The notes under the pieces: generated by a model
What the model was told of the DNA's origin: nothing
The model's input: only the letters and a program-made list of their open reading frames with translations
Databases searched by the model: none
Part shown: positions 26,359-37,266 of the stretch, one piece after another
Position numbering within the stretch: the first letter of the stretch is position 1
Layout of the letters: every line of letters starts with the position of its first letter
Position numbers and translations under genes: made by a program
NCBI GenBank assembly: GCA_021778125.1
Contig: JAJYCT010000002.1
Location: 1 to 44,849 of the forward strand
Direction: 5' to 3'
Source of the DNA: Myxococcales bacterium
GTDB lineage: Bacteria; Myxococcota_A; Polyangia; Polyangiales; Polyangiaceae
Length of the DNA stretch: 44,849 nucleotides

Positions 26359-27248
26359 GCGGCACGAGCGTCACGGCGGGCATCGACTGCGGATCGAGCG
26401 CCATCAAGGTCGCCATCGCGCGCAGCCACGTGGGCGAGGGCGGCGAGCTCCTCGCCACGAGCGTGCAGCGCATCCGGCGCCGCAACGTGCACGACGTGGC
26501 CAGGGCCGCGTTCGGCGAGGCGTGCGCCGCGGCAGGGGTCGGCCTCCCGGACTTCGCGTACGTCGCGAGCACGGGCGATGCGGACGTCATCGACTTTGCC
26601 ACGGGCCACTTCTACGGGATGACGACGCACGCCCGGGGCGCCCTGCACCTCTTCCCCGCGGCCCGCGGCGCGCTCGACATGGGCGCGCTGCACGCCCGCG
26701 CGATCAAGATGGACGAGCGCGGCAAGGTCCTCGGCCACCGGATGACGAGCCAGTGCGCGAGCGGCAGCGGGCAGTTCCTCGAGAACATCGCGCGCTACCT
26801 GGGCGTCCCGCTCGAGGACGTGGGCGCCCTGTCGATGCAGGCCAAGCCTGTCGAGGAGGTGTCGAGCATCTGCGCGGTGCTGGCCGAGACGGACGTCATC
26901 AACATGGTCAGCCGCGGGATGACCGCGGGCGAGATCCTCAAGGGCATCCACCTGAGCATCGCGGGCCGCCTCGTGCGCCTGCTGCGATCGGCCGGCGCCG
27001 AGGGCGTCGTGACGCTCACCGGCGGGCTCGCCGCGGACGTCGGCCTCATCGCGTGCATCCGCGAGCTCGTCGCCAAGGAGCTCGCGGGGCCCAAGAAGAA
27101 GAAGCTCGCGCCGATCGAGGTGTGCGCACACGAACACTCGATCCTGGCCGGCGCCATCGGCGCCGCACTGCTCGGCGCCTATCGTCACGATCAGCTTCTC
27201 AAGCGCGGCAAGCTCGCCCTCGCGGCCGGGGCCGCGCTCGCGCCCTGA
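26355..27248 (+). CDS. bcrD: benzoyl-CoA reductase, delta subunit (ATPase)
   Basis: The 297-residue BcrD/BadG subunit pairs with BcrA in the electron-activating module. GIDCGSSAIKVAI (residues 9-21) is the phosphate loop, SQCASGSGQFLENIARYL and SSICAVLAETDVINMVSRG provide the bridging-cluster cysteines, and LTGGLAADVGL is the adenosine motif. ATG 26355 overlaps the bcrA stop. The next gene follows after 26 bases with its own ribosome site, the loosest junction of the operon. No ferredoxin gene follows, although one is often found beside bcr clusters. Confidence 0.95.
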   Translation: MSGTSVTAGIDCGSSAIKVAIARSHVGEGGELLATSVQRIRRRNVHDVARAAFGEACAAAGVGLPDFAYVASTGDADVIDFATGHFYGMTTHARGALHLFPAARGALDMGALHARAIKMDERGKVLGHRMTSQCASGSGQFLENIARYLGVPLEDVGALSMQAKPVEEVSSICAVLAETDVINMVSRGMTAGEILKGIHLSIAGRLVRLLRSAGAEGVVTLTGGLAADVGLIACIRELVAKELAGPKKKKLAPIEVCAHEHSILAGAIGAALLGAYRHDQLLKRGKLALAAGAALAP

Positions 27249-27274
27249 GCGCTGCTCCGGGGAGGGACGCGTCG

Positions 27275-27766
27275 ATGGAACAAGCCCGGCTCGAGACGAT
27301 CACCCTGACGGTCAACGGCGACGTCCGTCGCATCGCCGTGCCGCCCGAGCGTACGCTCGTGGAGGTCTTGCGCGAGGGGCTGGGCCTCACGGGCACCAAG
27401 CAGGGCTGCGACGAGGGAGACTGCGGGGCGTGCACCGTGCTGCTCGACGGGCGCCCCGTGCTCTCGTGCATCACGCTCGCGGTGGAGGCCGACGGCGCGC
27501 GCGTCGAGACGGTCGAGGGCCTCGCCGACGGCCCCCGGCTGCACCCGCTGCAGGAGGCGTTCGTCCGGCACGGCGCCGCACAGTGCGGCTTCTGCACCTC
27601 GGGCGTGCTCGTGAGCGCGCGGGCGCTGCTCGAGCGCGAGCCGGCCCCCAGCCGCGAGGCGATCAAGACCGCCCTCTCGGGCAACCTGTGCCGATGCACC
27701 GGGTACACCAAGATCCTCGACGCCGTCGAGGACGCCGCGCGCGTGCTGCGCGAGGGCGGGCGATGA
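27275..27766 (+). CDS. hcrC: 4-hydroxybenzoyl-CoA reductase, gamma subunit ([2Fe-2S])
   Basis: The 163-residue protein is the small iron-sulfur subunit of a molybdenum hydroxylase. A plant-type cluster is bound by Cys45, Cys50, Cys53 and Cys65, and a second one by Cys104, Cys107, Cys139 and Cys141. It starts at ATG 27275 behind GGAGGG. In 4-hydroxybenzoyl-CoA reductase these clusters lie between the flavin/[4Fe-4S] subunit and the molybdenum site. By sequence alone it resembles the small subunits of xanthine or CO dehydrogenases; the identity rests on HcrB and the operon. Confidence 0.92.
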   Translation: MEQARLETITLTVNGDVRRIAVPPERTLVEVLREGLGLTGTKQGCDEGDCGACTVLLDGRPVLSCITLAVEADGARVETVEGLADGPRLHPLQEAFVRHGAAQCGFCTSGVLVSARALLEREPAPSREAIKTALSGNLCRCTGYTKILDAVEDAARVLREGGR

Positions 27767-30042
27767 ACGTCGTCGGCAAGCGCCGCCCGCGCACCGACTC
27801 GGCCGACCGGGTCACCGGGCGCACGCGCTTCGTCGACGATCTCACCTTCCCCGGGATGCTGCACGCCAAGATCGTCCGCAGCCCCCACCCGCACGCGCGC
27901 ATCGTGTCGATCGACGCGTCGCGCGCGCTGGCGCTGCCGGGCGTGCACGCCGTGGTGACGGGCAAGGACATGCCCGTGCGCTACGGCATCATCCCGTGGA
28001 CGCACGACGAGTACCCGCTGGCTCTCGAGCGCGCCCTCTACGTCGGCGACGCCGTCGCCGCGGTCGCGGCGATCGACGAGGCCACGGCCACCCGCGCGGC
28101 CCGACTCGTCGACGTCACCTGGGAGCCTCTGCCCCACGTGCTCGACCCCGAGGAGGCGCTCGCCAAGGACGCCCCGAAGCTTCACGACGAGGCTCGCCAC
28201 GGCAACGTGACCAAGCACGTCGAGCTCGTCTTCGGCGACGTCGACGCGTCGTTCGCGCGCGCCGACGTCGTCGCCGAGGGCGAGTACTTCTTCGCCGGCA
28301 GCACGCACGCGGCGCTCGAGCCGCACTGCGCGATCGGCGTCTGGGAGCCGACGGGCGTGCTCACCGTCTACAGCACGACGCAGGTCCCGCACTACCTTCA
28401 CCGCGAGCTCGCGCACGTGCTGTCGCTCGGGGCCGACCGGATCCGCGTCGTGCAGCCGCCGCTCGGCGGCGCGTTCGGGGGCAAGAGCGAGCCATTCGAT
28501 CTCGAGTTTTGCGCCGCGAAGCTCGCAATGGTGACCGGGCGCCCCGTCAAGATCCTCTACACGCGAGAGGAGGTCTTCTACGCACACCGCGGCCGCCACC
28601 CGATGAAGATGCACATGAAGCTCGGGGCGACGCGCGACGGCCGGCTGACCGGCTGCGACGCCCGGACGCTCATCGACGGCGGCGCCTACGCGTCGTTCGG
28701 CCTGGTGACCACGTACTACTCCGGACAGCTCCTGACCGCGCCGCTCGCGCTCGAGGCGTACCGCTTCCAGTCCACGCGCGTGTACACGAACAAGCCGGCG
28801 TGCGGCCCGAAGCGCGGCCACGGCAGCGTGCAGCCGCGCTTCGCCTTCGAGGTCACGGTCGACAAGCTCGCCGAGAAGCTCGGCGTCGACCCCATCGACC
28901 TGCGCCGCAGGAACCTGCTCGCGCCCGGCGCGCGCACCGTCAACGAGCTGCTCGTGCGCTCCAACGGCTTCGCCGAGTGCCTGCGGCGCGTCGAGGAGGC
29001 GAGCGGCTGGAGAGACAAGTTCCGCAAGCTGCCGTTCGGGCGCGGCGTGGGGGTCGCGGGCAGCTTCTACATCAGCGGCACCAACTACCCCATCTACCCG
29101 AACGAGATGCCGCAGAGCGGCGTGCAGCTCAAGGTCGACCGCTCCGGCCGCGTGACGGTCTTCGCGGGGACGAGCGAGATCGGCCAGGGATCGGACGCGA
29201 TGCTGGCCGTCATCGTGTGTGAGGAGCTGGGCGTACCCGCCGAGAGCGTCCGCGTCGTCACCGGTGACACGGACCTTGGCCCCGTCGACCTCGGAGCGTA
29301 CTCGAGCCGCATCACGATGATGGCGGGCAACGCCTGTCTGCAAGCGGCGCGCGCGATCGCCGACCAGGTGCGCGCCGCCGTGGCCAAGCGCTGGGAGTGC
29401 GCGCCCGGGGACGTCGTGCTCGCCGCGGGGCAGGCGATGCTGCGCGAGGACACCGCGCGCCAGATCCCGATCGCCGAGGCCTTCCAGTGGGCCGAGACCG
29501 ACGGCGGGACGCTCGGCGCCGTGGGCAGCTACCGCAGCCCCAAGGACGTTCACGGCGAGTACCGCGGCGGCACGATCGGAGCCTCGCCCGCGTACTCGTT
29601 CACCGCGCACGTCGCCGAGGTCGAGGTGGACGCCGAGACCGGCGAGGTCAAGGTCGAGCACCTCTGGATCGCGCACGACTGCGGGCGGGCGCTCAGCCCC
29701 GTCATCGTCGAAGGTCAGCTCGAGGGCGGCGCGTACATGGGGTTCGCCGAGGCGATCTTCGAGCAGCACGACTTCCGCCCCAGCGGCCTGCACCGCGGGC
29801 CGTCGCTGCTCGACTACCGCATCCCCACGTCGCTCGACGTTCCGGAGCTGCACGCGCTCATCGTCGAGTCCAGCGATCCCGAGGGTCCCTACGGCGCCAA
29901 GGAGGCGGGCGAGGGTCCGCTTCACCCGTCGATCCCGGCGATCGCGAACGCGATCCACGACGCGGTCGGGATCCGCCTCGACGCGCTGCCCTTCTCGCCA
30001 TCGCGCGTGCTCGCGACGCTGCAGGAGGAACGCCGATGCTGA
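27763..30042 (+). CDS. hcrA: 4-hydroxybenzoyl-CoA reductase, alpha subunit (molybdopterin)
   Basis: The 759-residue large subunit binds the molybdopterin-cytosine-dinucleotide cofactor. Family markers include the PPLGGAFGGKSEP segment at about 229-241, GTSEIGQGSDAM near residue 470, and KEAGEGP near the C-terminus, where Glu717 is the conserved active-site glutamate. The enzyme removes the para hydroxyl group of 4-hydroxybenzoyl-CoA, giving benzoyl-CoA, which links phenol, p-cresol and 4-hydroxybenzoate to the reductase encoded just upstream. ATG 27763 overlaps the hcrC stop by four bases. Length is close to that of the Thauera protein. Confidence 0.93.
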   Translation: MNVVGKRRPRTDSADRVTGRTRFVDDLTFPGMLHAKIVRSPHPHARIVSIDASRALALPGVHAVVTGKDMPVRYGIIPWTHDEYPLALERALYVGDAVAAVAAIDEATATRAARLVDVTWEPLPHVLDPEEALAKDAPKLHDEARHGNVTKHVELVFGDVDASFARADVVAEGEYFFAGSTHAALEPHCAIGVWEPTGVLTVYSTTQVPHYLHRELAHVLSLGADRIRVVQPPLGGAFGGKSEPFDLEFCAAKLAMVTGRPVKILYTREEVFYAHRGRHPMKMHMKLGATRDGRLTGCDARTLIDGGAYASFGLVTTYYSGQLLTAPLALEAYRFQSTRVYTNKPACGPKRGHGSVQPRFAFEVTVDKLAEKLGVDPIDLRRRNLLAPGARTVNELLVRSNGFAECLRRVEEASGWRDKFRKLPFGRGVGVAGSFYISGTNYPIYPNEMPQSGVQLKVDRSGRVTVFAGTSEIGQGSDAMLAVIVCEELGVPAESVRVVTGDTDLGPVDLGAYSSRITMMAGNACLQAARAIADQVRAAVAKRWECAPGDVVLAAGQAMLREDTARQIPIAEAFQWAETDGGTLGAVGSYRSPKDVHGEYRGGTIGASPAYSFTAHVAEVEVDAETGEVKVEHLWIAHDCGRALSPVIVEGQLEGGAYMGFAEAIFEQHDFRPSGLHRGPSLLDYRIPTSLDVPELHALIVESSDPEGPYGAKEAGEGPLHPSIPAIANAIHDAVGIRLDALPFSPSRVLATLQEERRC

Positions 30043-31013
30043 CGATGCCGCCGTTCGCAGTGGTGCGTCCGCGGTCGGTCGACGAGGCCGTGGACGCGCT
30101 CGCGCAGGGCGGGCGGCTCGTGGCGGGTGGCACCGACCTCGTGCCGAACCTCAAGCGGGGCCTGCTCGATCCGAAGCGGCTCGTGTCGCTGCGGCGCGTG
30201 GCCGCGCTCCGCGGCGTCCACACCGAAGAGGGCGGCGCGCTCGTCGTCGGTGCGGGCACGACGCTCGTCGATCTGGCTGCCGACACGCGCGTGCGCGAGA
30301 CGTGGTCCGCCCTCGCCCGCGCCGCGGAGGTCGTCGCTTCGCCGCCCATCCGCAACGTCGCCACTCTCGGCGGCAACGTGTGCCTGGACACGCGCTGCGC
30401 GTACTACGACCAGACCGACTTCTGGCGCGGCGCCCTCGGCCACTGCCTCAAGACGTGCGGCGACGTCTGCCACGTCGTGCCATCGGGCAAGCGATGCGTC
30501 GCGGCGTTCTCGGCCGACACGCCGCCGGTGCTCATCGCGTACGGTGCCACGGCGACGCTCGTGTCCGCGCGAGGGTCGAGGACGGTGCCGGTGGCGGAGC
30601 TGTACGTCGCCGACGGGGCGAGGCACCTGGCGCTCGACCCGGACGAGCTCCTGACCGAGGTCCGCGTCCCGCGCCCCGGGCCCGGCGCGCGCGCGGCGTA
30701 CGTGAAAGTCCGTTCGCGCGCGGCGATCGACTTCCCCGCCCTGTCGATCGCGCTCGTCTTGGCGCGCGCGGGCGACGGCGCGGTGAGCGACGTCTCGGTG
30801 GTCGTCGGGGCGCTCGGCGCGAAGCCTCGCGTGGTCGACGGGCTCGCGGCGATCGCCGCGGGGAGGCCGCTCGACGAGGCGACGATCGGGGCAATCGCCG
30901 AGCGAGCGCGGGCGGCGTGCCATCCGCTGGGGAACATCGACATCGACGCGGACTGGCGCCGCGCGGTGCTGGCGGTGCAGGTGAGGCGGGCGCTCGCGAC
31001 GCTGGGAGCGTAG
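30036..31013 (+). CDS. hcrB: 4-hydroxybenzoyl-CoA reductase, beta subunit (FAD and [4Fe-4S])
   Basis: The 325-residue flavin subunit has the FAD-binding pattern AGGTDLVPNLK (30-40) and TLGGNVCLDTRC (110-121). It also carries the insertion that distinguishes 4-hydroxybenzoyl-CoA reductase from other xanthine-oxidase-family enzymes: Cys121, Cys137, Cys145 and Cys154, at exactly the spacing reported for the extra [4Fe-4S] cluster of the Thauera enzyme (there numbered one higher, from memory). This cluster feeds low-potential electrons into the flavin. ATG 30036 lies inside the end of hcrA (seven-base overlap), preceded by GGAGGA. It is the last gene of the operon and converges with boxB ten bases away. 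Confidence 0.95.
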   Translation: MLTMPPFAVVRPRSVDEAVDALAQGGRLVAGGTDLVPNLKRGLLDPKRLVSLRRVAALRGVHTEEGGALVVGAGTTLVDLAADTRVRETWSALARAAEVVASPPIRNVATLGGNVCLDTRCAYYDQTDFWRGALGHCLKTCGDVCHVVPSGKRCVAAFSADTPPVLIAYGATATLVSARGSRTVPVAELYVADGARHLALDPDELLTEVRVPRPGPGARAAYVKVRSRAAIDFPALSIALVLARAGDGAVSDVSVVVGALGAKPRVVDGLAAIAAGRPLDEATIGAIAERARAACHPLGNIDIDADWRRAVLAVQVRRALATLGA

Positions 31014-31022
31014 GACGGCCGC

Positions 31023-32453
<1,431 letters not shown>

Positions 32454-32474
32454 GACGGGGCGGCTCCGGGGCAA

Positions 32475-34127
32475 TCAGGTGCGGTTGAAGTCGAACTCGG
32501 GGCGCTCGGGCTTCCCGTAGAGGGTGAGCGCGCCGCGCGGGCCGACGGCGTTGGGGCGCTGGAAGATCCAGTTCTGCCACGCGGTCAGGCGCCCGAAGAT
32601 CTTGGTCTCCATGGTCTCGGGCCCGCCGTAGCGAAGGCTGGCTTCCATGCCAGTCATCGCGTCGGGCGACAGGCTCGCGCGCTCCTCGAACGCGATGCGG
32701 ACCTCGTCGTCCCAGTCGATGTCGTCGGGCGCGAACGTCACGAGGCCCGCAGCGACGGCCGCCGGGGTCCCGATGGGCCCCGAGAGCTCGAGCGCCCGCG
32801 CGACGCGCTCGGGCTCGCGCAGGAAGCGGCTCTGCAGGCGCGTCAGGCCGTTGCCCATCGGCAGCGGGCCCGCGTTCATCGGCGAGACGCGGAGCTCGTT
32901 TCTCCCGTCGGGATCGTCGAGCATGTAAAGGCGGTCGGCTGCGAGGGCGATCTCGAGCATCGACCCGGCGAAGCAGCTGCCGGGCTCGGAGAGCGCGAAA
33001 AGGCTCCTGGCGCTGTTGTCGAGCCGCTTGAGGACGCGCTTGATGAGCAGGGTCACCTCGCGCACCAGGCCGTCGTCCCTGTGCTTCGCAAGCATCGCGT
33101 CGACGGCGAGCACCTGCGCGGGATCGCCGCTGGTGCGCAGGGCGATGACGCCGGTCTGCGGGTGGTTGAAGCGCAGATCGAGCAGCGCGTCGTCGAGTTC
33201 GCGCCAGGCGCGGATCGCCCACGCGGCGCTGCCGGCCTTCGCCAGCTCGTCGGGCGTCTGCGGCTGCGGGCCCTCGGGCGCGCGCATCGTGAGCGTCGCC
33301 TTGCGGGCGGCCGCGTCGAGCTCGAGCGTGACGTACCTGCGCTCGGCGCCGAGCGGCTCGAGCTTCACGGCCTTGAAGGCCTTGCGCTTGCTGCGCGCGA
33401 CCATCGCGTCGAGGCGGCGCTTCACGGCGGCGTCGAAGTCCTTCTTGCCGGGCGCCTCGTCGACGATCGCCCACTCTACCGCGCGCTTGCCGCGCACGCC
33501 CTCGGCCACGGTGGAGAACACGTCGGCCAGATCGCGGCGCACCTTGCGCTTGTCGACCAGGCGCGTGAGCCCGCCGGTGCCGGGGAGCACGCCGAGCAGC
33601 GGCGCCTCGGGCAGGCTGACGGCGGCCGTGCCGTCGTCGACGAGCACGATCTCGTCGCACGCGACGGCCAGCTCGTAGCCGCCGCCCGACGACGTCCCCG
33701 CCAGCGCGGCGAGCGAGCCGATGCCACTCTCGGCGCTCATCTCCTCGAGATACAGGCGCGTCTCGTTGGTGAACTTGCAGAAGTTCACCTTGAAGCCGTG
33801 GGTGCTGCTGCCCAGCATGTAGATGTTCGCGCCCGAGCAGAAGATGCGGTCCTTGCCGCTCGTGAAGACGAGCGCCTTGACCTCGGGGTGCTCGAAGCGA
33901 ACGCGCTGGAGCGCGTCGGCGAGCTCGATGTCGACGCCGAGGTCGTACGAGTTGAGCTTGAGCGGGTATCCGGGTCGCAGGCCCTCGCCCTCCTTGACGT
34001 CGAGCACGAGCCTCGCGACGGCGCCGCCGTGCTCGGGGGGGACCTCGAGCCGCCAGTGGCGGTAGCGATCGGGGTGCGTCTCGAAGCGAACGGGAGGGAG
34101 GGACGAGTCGTCGGCGTGGGCGACCAT
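32475..34127 (-). CDS. boxC: 2,3-epoxybenzoyl-CoA dihydrolase (BoxC)
   Basis: The 550-residue enzyme is the long crotonase-superfamily protein BoxC, which hydrolytically opens 2,3-epoxybenzoyl-CoA to 3,4-dehydroadipyl-CoA semialdehyde and formate. N-terminal crotonase features include IFCSGANIYMLG (about 95-106), AGTSSGGGYELAVACDEI and APLLGVLPGTGGLTR. The C-terminal half carries FNHPQTGVIALRTSG and LPMGNGLTRLQSRFL. Length is normal. It heads the leftward boxC-boxB unit, whose start faces boxR across 66 bases; no strong ribosome site is visible upstream of its ATG. Confidence 0.96.
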   Translation of the reverse strand: MVAHADDSSLPPVRFETHPDRYRHWRLEVPPEHGGAVARLVLDVKEGEGLRPGYPLKLNSYDLGVDIELADALQRVRFEHPEVKALVFTSGKDRIFCSGANIYMLGSSTHGFKVNFCKFTNETRLYLEEMSAESGIGSLAALAGTSSGGGYELAVACDEIVLVDDGTAAVSLPEAPLLGVLPGTGGLTRLVDKRKVRRDLADVFSTVAEGVRGKRAVEWAIVDEAPGKKDFDAAVKRRLDAMVARSKRKAFKAVKLEPLGAERRYVTLELDAAARKATLTMRAPEGPQPQTPDELAKAGSAAWAIRAWRELDDALLDLRFNHPQTGVIALRTSGDPAQVLAVDAMLAKHRDDGLVREVTLLIKRVLKRLDNSARSLFALSEPGSCFAGSMLEIALAADRLYMLDDPDGRNELRVSPMNAGPLPMGNGLTRLQSRFLREPERVARALELSGPIGTPAAVAAGLVTFAPDDIDWDDEVRIAFEERASLSPDAMTGMEASLRYGGPETMETKIFGRLTAWQNWIFQRPNAVGPRGALTLYGKPERPEFDFNRT

Positions 34128-34149
34128 GGGAGAGGCAAGCTAGGACGAG

Positions 34150-34205
34150 ACTTGCGCCCGAGCAAGTAGTATAGTGCCGATCCCTTACGACACATGAACT
34201 ATACT
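34150..34205. promoter_or_regulatory. divergent boxC/boxR control region with two inverted repeats
   Basis: ACTTGC-N6-GCAAGT occupies 34150-34167. AGTATAGT (34168-34175) recurs inverted as ACTATACT (34198-34205), with centres 30 bases apart and the second copy lying over the first codons of boxR. The left copy contains TATAGT reading rightward and TATACT reading leftward, both close to a -10 hexamer. BoxR is the likely ligand of one or both repeats, giving coordinated and autogenous control; this is inference. Confidence 0.6.
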
Positions 34206-34984
34206 GCGCCTCCCGAACAGCAGCGCCGCACGGATCTCCTGCGGGCCCTCGGCCACGCGGTGCGGACGCGTCGCTCGCAGCTCGGCCTCACCATGAGGAC
34301 GCTCGCCGAGCGCGCGGGCGTGAGCGAGCGCTTCCTGGCGCAGCTCGAGACCGGTGAGGGCAACATCTCGGTCGTGCGCTTGCAGGACGTGGCCGAGGCG
34401 CTCGGCACGACGGCCTCGTACCTGCTCGACGCGCAGGTCGAGGAGCGCCCCGTGGCGCGCAAGGTGGTGGCGCTTCTGGGTGTGCGCGGGGCCGGCAAGA
34501 GCACGCTCGGGCCGGAGGTCGCGCGGCGCCTGGGTGTCGGGTTCTTCGAGCTCGACGCGCTCGTGGCGCGCGAGGCGAGCATGCCGCTGTCGACGATCTT
34601 CGAGATCCACGGCGAGGCCTGGTTCCGGCGGCTCGAGCGCGACGTGCTCCGGCGGTTCCTCGACGAGCACCAGGGCGCCGTCCTCGCCACCGGCGGCGCC
34701 ATCGTCACCAACGAGCAGACGTACGCGCTCCTGCGCGAGCGGGCGACGACGGTGTGGCTGCGCGCCAGCGCGCAGGATCACTGGGACCGGGTCGTGCGCC
34801 AGGGCGACGTCCGCCCGATGAACAACCGCGCGAACGCGATGAGCGAGCTCAAGTCGCTCCTTCGCGCGCGCAAGCCGCTGTACGCTCTCGCCGATCACGT
34901 GGTCGACACGTCGAGCTCGTCGCTCGACGACGCCGCGGCCCGTGTCGTGTCTGCCGTCGCCGAAAGCAAGAGGAGTCGAGGACG

Positions 34985-34988
<4 letters not shown>
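34194..34988 (+). CDS. boxR: BoxR/BzdR-type regulator: HTH fused to shikimate-kinase-like domain
   Basis: The 264-residue protein has an N-terminal XRE helix-turn-helix (about residues 15-75) and a C-terminal shikimate-kinase-like domain with an intact P-loop, GVRGAGKST at 96-104, and a TGGAIVTNE segment near 166-174. This two-domain design is that of BzdR and BoxR, repressors that bind benzoyl-CoA in the kinase-like domain. The protein probably controls boxC-boxB and itself from the intergenic repeats, and could also influence the anaerobic operon. ATG 34194 has no ribosome site and a very short leader. Its stop overlaps the boxD start (ATGATG). Confidence 0.95.
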
Positions 34989-36541
<1,553 letters not shown>

Positions 36542-36547
36542 CCACGG

Positions 36548-36563
36548 CCCGCCTGCGGGCGGG
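36548..36563. terminator. hairpin after boxD
   Basis: CCCGCC (36548-36553) and GGCGGG (36558-36563) close a four-base loop, with further pairing possible outside. It lies seven bases past the boxD stop and near the expected end of the converging GlsB domain, so it may terminate in both directions. No T-run. Confidence 0.45.
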
Positions 36564-36813
36564 TCGGCTTGCCAGGTGGTACGCGGCGAGGACCAGAACG
36601 GCGCCGATGACGGCGACGAACAGGCTCCAGAGGTTGAACCCGGTGACGCCCACGTGACCGATGAGGTTGACGGCGAACCCGCCGACCACCGCACCGACGA
36701 CGCCGAGCACGATATCGAGCAACAGACCCTTGCCGGTCTTGTTGACGATCTTGCTCGCGATGAAGCCGGCGCCCAGCCCGAGAACTACCCGGCCGAGGAC
36801 GGACATGACGTGC

Positions 36814-36839
36814 CTCTCTTCCGGACTCGATCAAGAGAG
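36814..36839 (-). promoter_or_regulatory. hairpin covering the ribosome site of the GlsB gene
   Basis: On the plus strand CTCTCTT (36814-36820) and AAGAGAG (36833-36839) are perfect inverted arms around a 12-base loop. On the transcribed strand the start-proximal arm is the purine-rich AAGAGAG that serves as Shine-Dalgarno for the ATG at 36806, so folding would hide it. The low GC of this stem is notable in such a GC-rich genome. Confidence 0.4.
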
Positions 36840-36905
36840 AAGCATCTTTCAGGCCAGGGGACGCTACTTCATGCGCATTGCGCGGGTCCGGATCACCCAT
36901 CCGCC

Positions 36906-36969
36906 GAGCAGGCCATCCCGCCGAGGGCGGTGATGCCGCAGGTCCTTCACGGCGGGCCGGGCCGCGCTC
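36906..36969 (+). pseudogene. relic of a boxD/paaZ-type aldehyde dehydrogenase 3' end
   Basis: Read in frame, this piece encodes [21 protein letters not shown], nearly the same as [21 protein letters not shown] near the end of boxD (36371-36433). Long identical DNA runs (15, 12 and 11 bases) are shared with boxD about 535 bases upstream. Nothing before or after matches the aldehyde dehydrogenase, so it is a fragment left by duplication or recombination. Confidence 0.65.
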
Positions 36970-37202
36970 AGAACGTCACCACGGCGCAGATCGTCCGGCT
37001 TCGGGGCTCGTCCTCACTCGACCCCGAGCTGAACGTGCTTCAGCTCAAGCCCATCGTGGTGTTCAACCTTCCCGGCCGGTCCCTCCTCGCGGATGCTGTC
37101 GGACGCGGCCGCCGCGGAGCTCTTCACGTACGGGGTCGGCCTCGGCCTCGCCTACTACCTCGACTGGTCGGCGGGCGTCGACGGCCCCGGTCGCCGTTGA
37201 AT

Positions 37203-37264
37203 CGCATCTCCATGGAGATGCGGGCCATCGCCACGCCGCTGCGCCGCATCTCCATGGGGACGCG
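37203..37264. repeat. 20-base palindrome and a degenerate direct copy 42 bases later
   Basis: A perfect 20-base palindrome centred on CCATGG (37203-37222) is followed 42 bases on by a copy with three changes in its right arm (37245-37264). Both lie just past the stop of the hydroxylase gene (37267), where they could act in termination or be a dispersed repeat unit. Confidence 0.6.
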
Positions 37265-37266
37265 CT

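Larger units (their letters stand above)
18852..31013 (+). other. predicted operon had-oah-dch-tetR-bcrCBAD-hcrCAB
   Basis: Eleven genes on one strand with no gap larger than 26 bases; eight of the ten junctions are overlaps of four to seven bases. The order places ring-opening enzymes first, the regulator fourth, then benzoyl-CoA reductase and 4-hydroxybenzoyl-CoA reductase. No internal hairpin or promoter-like stretch was seen, so one transcript from the palindromic region at 18758-18810 is likely. Confidence 0.8.
36807..37266. other. 460-base spacer with gene relic and palindromic repeat
   Basis: The stretch between the GlsB start and the end of the sterol-desaturase-family gene holds no convincing intact gene. 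It contains the GlsB leader hairpin, a fragment similar to the boxD 3' end (36906-36969), unassigned sequence from 36970 to 37202, and two copies of a palindrome (37203-37264). A 35-codon frame at 37093-37200 has no supporting features. Confidence 0.6.

Noticed and set aside
27275-31013. Xanthine or CO dehydrogenase as the identity of the molybdenum enzyme
   Set aside because: The flavin subunit has the four-cysteine insertion of 4-hydroxybenzoyl-CoA reductase and the genes are on the benzoyl-CoA operon.
37093-37200. A 35-codon frame with a hydrophobic centre in the spacer
   Set aside because: No ribosome site, no homology recognised, and adjacent to relic and repeat sequence.
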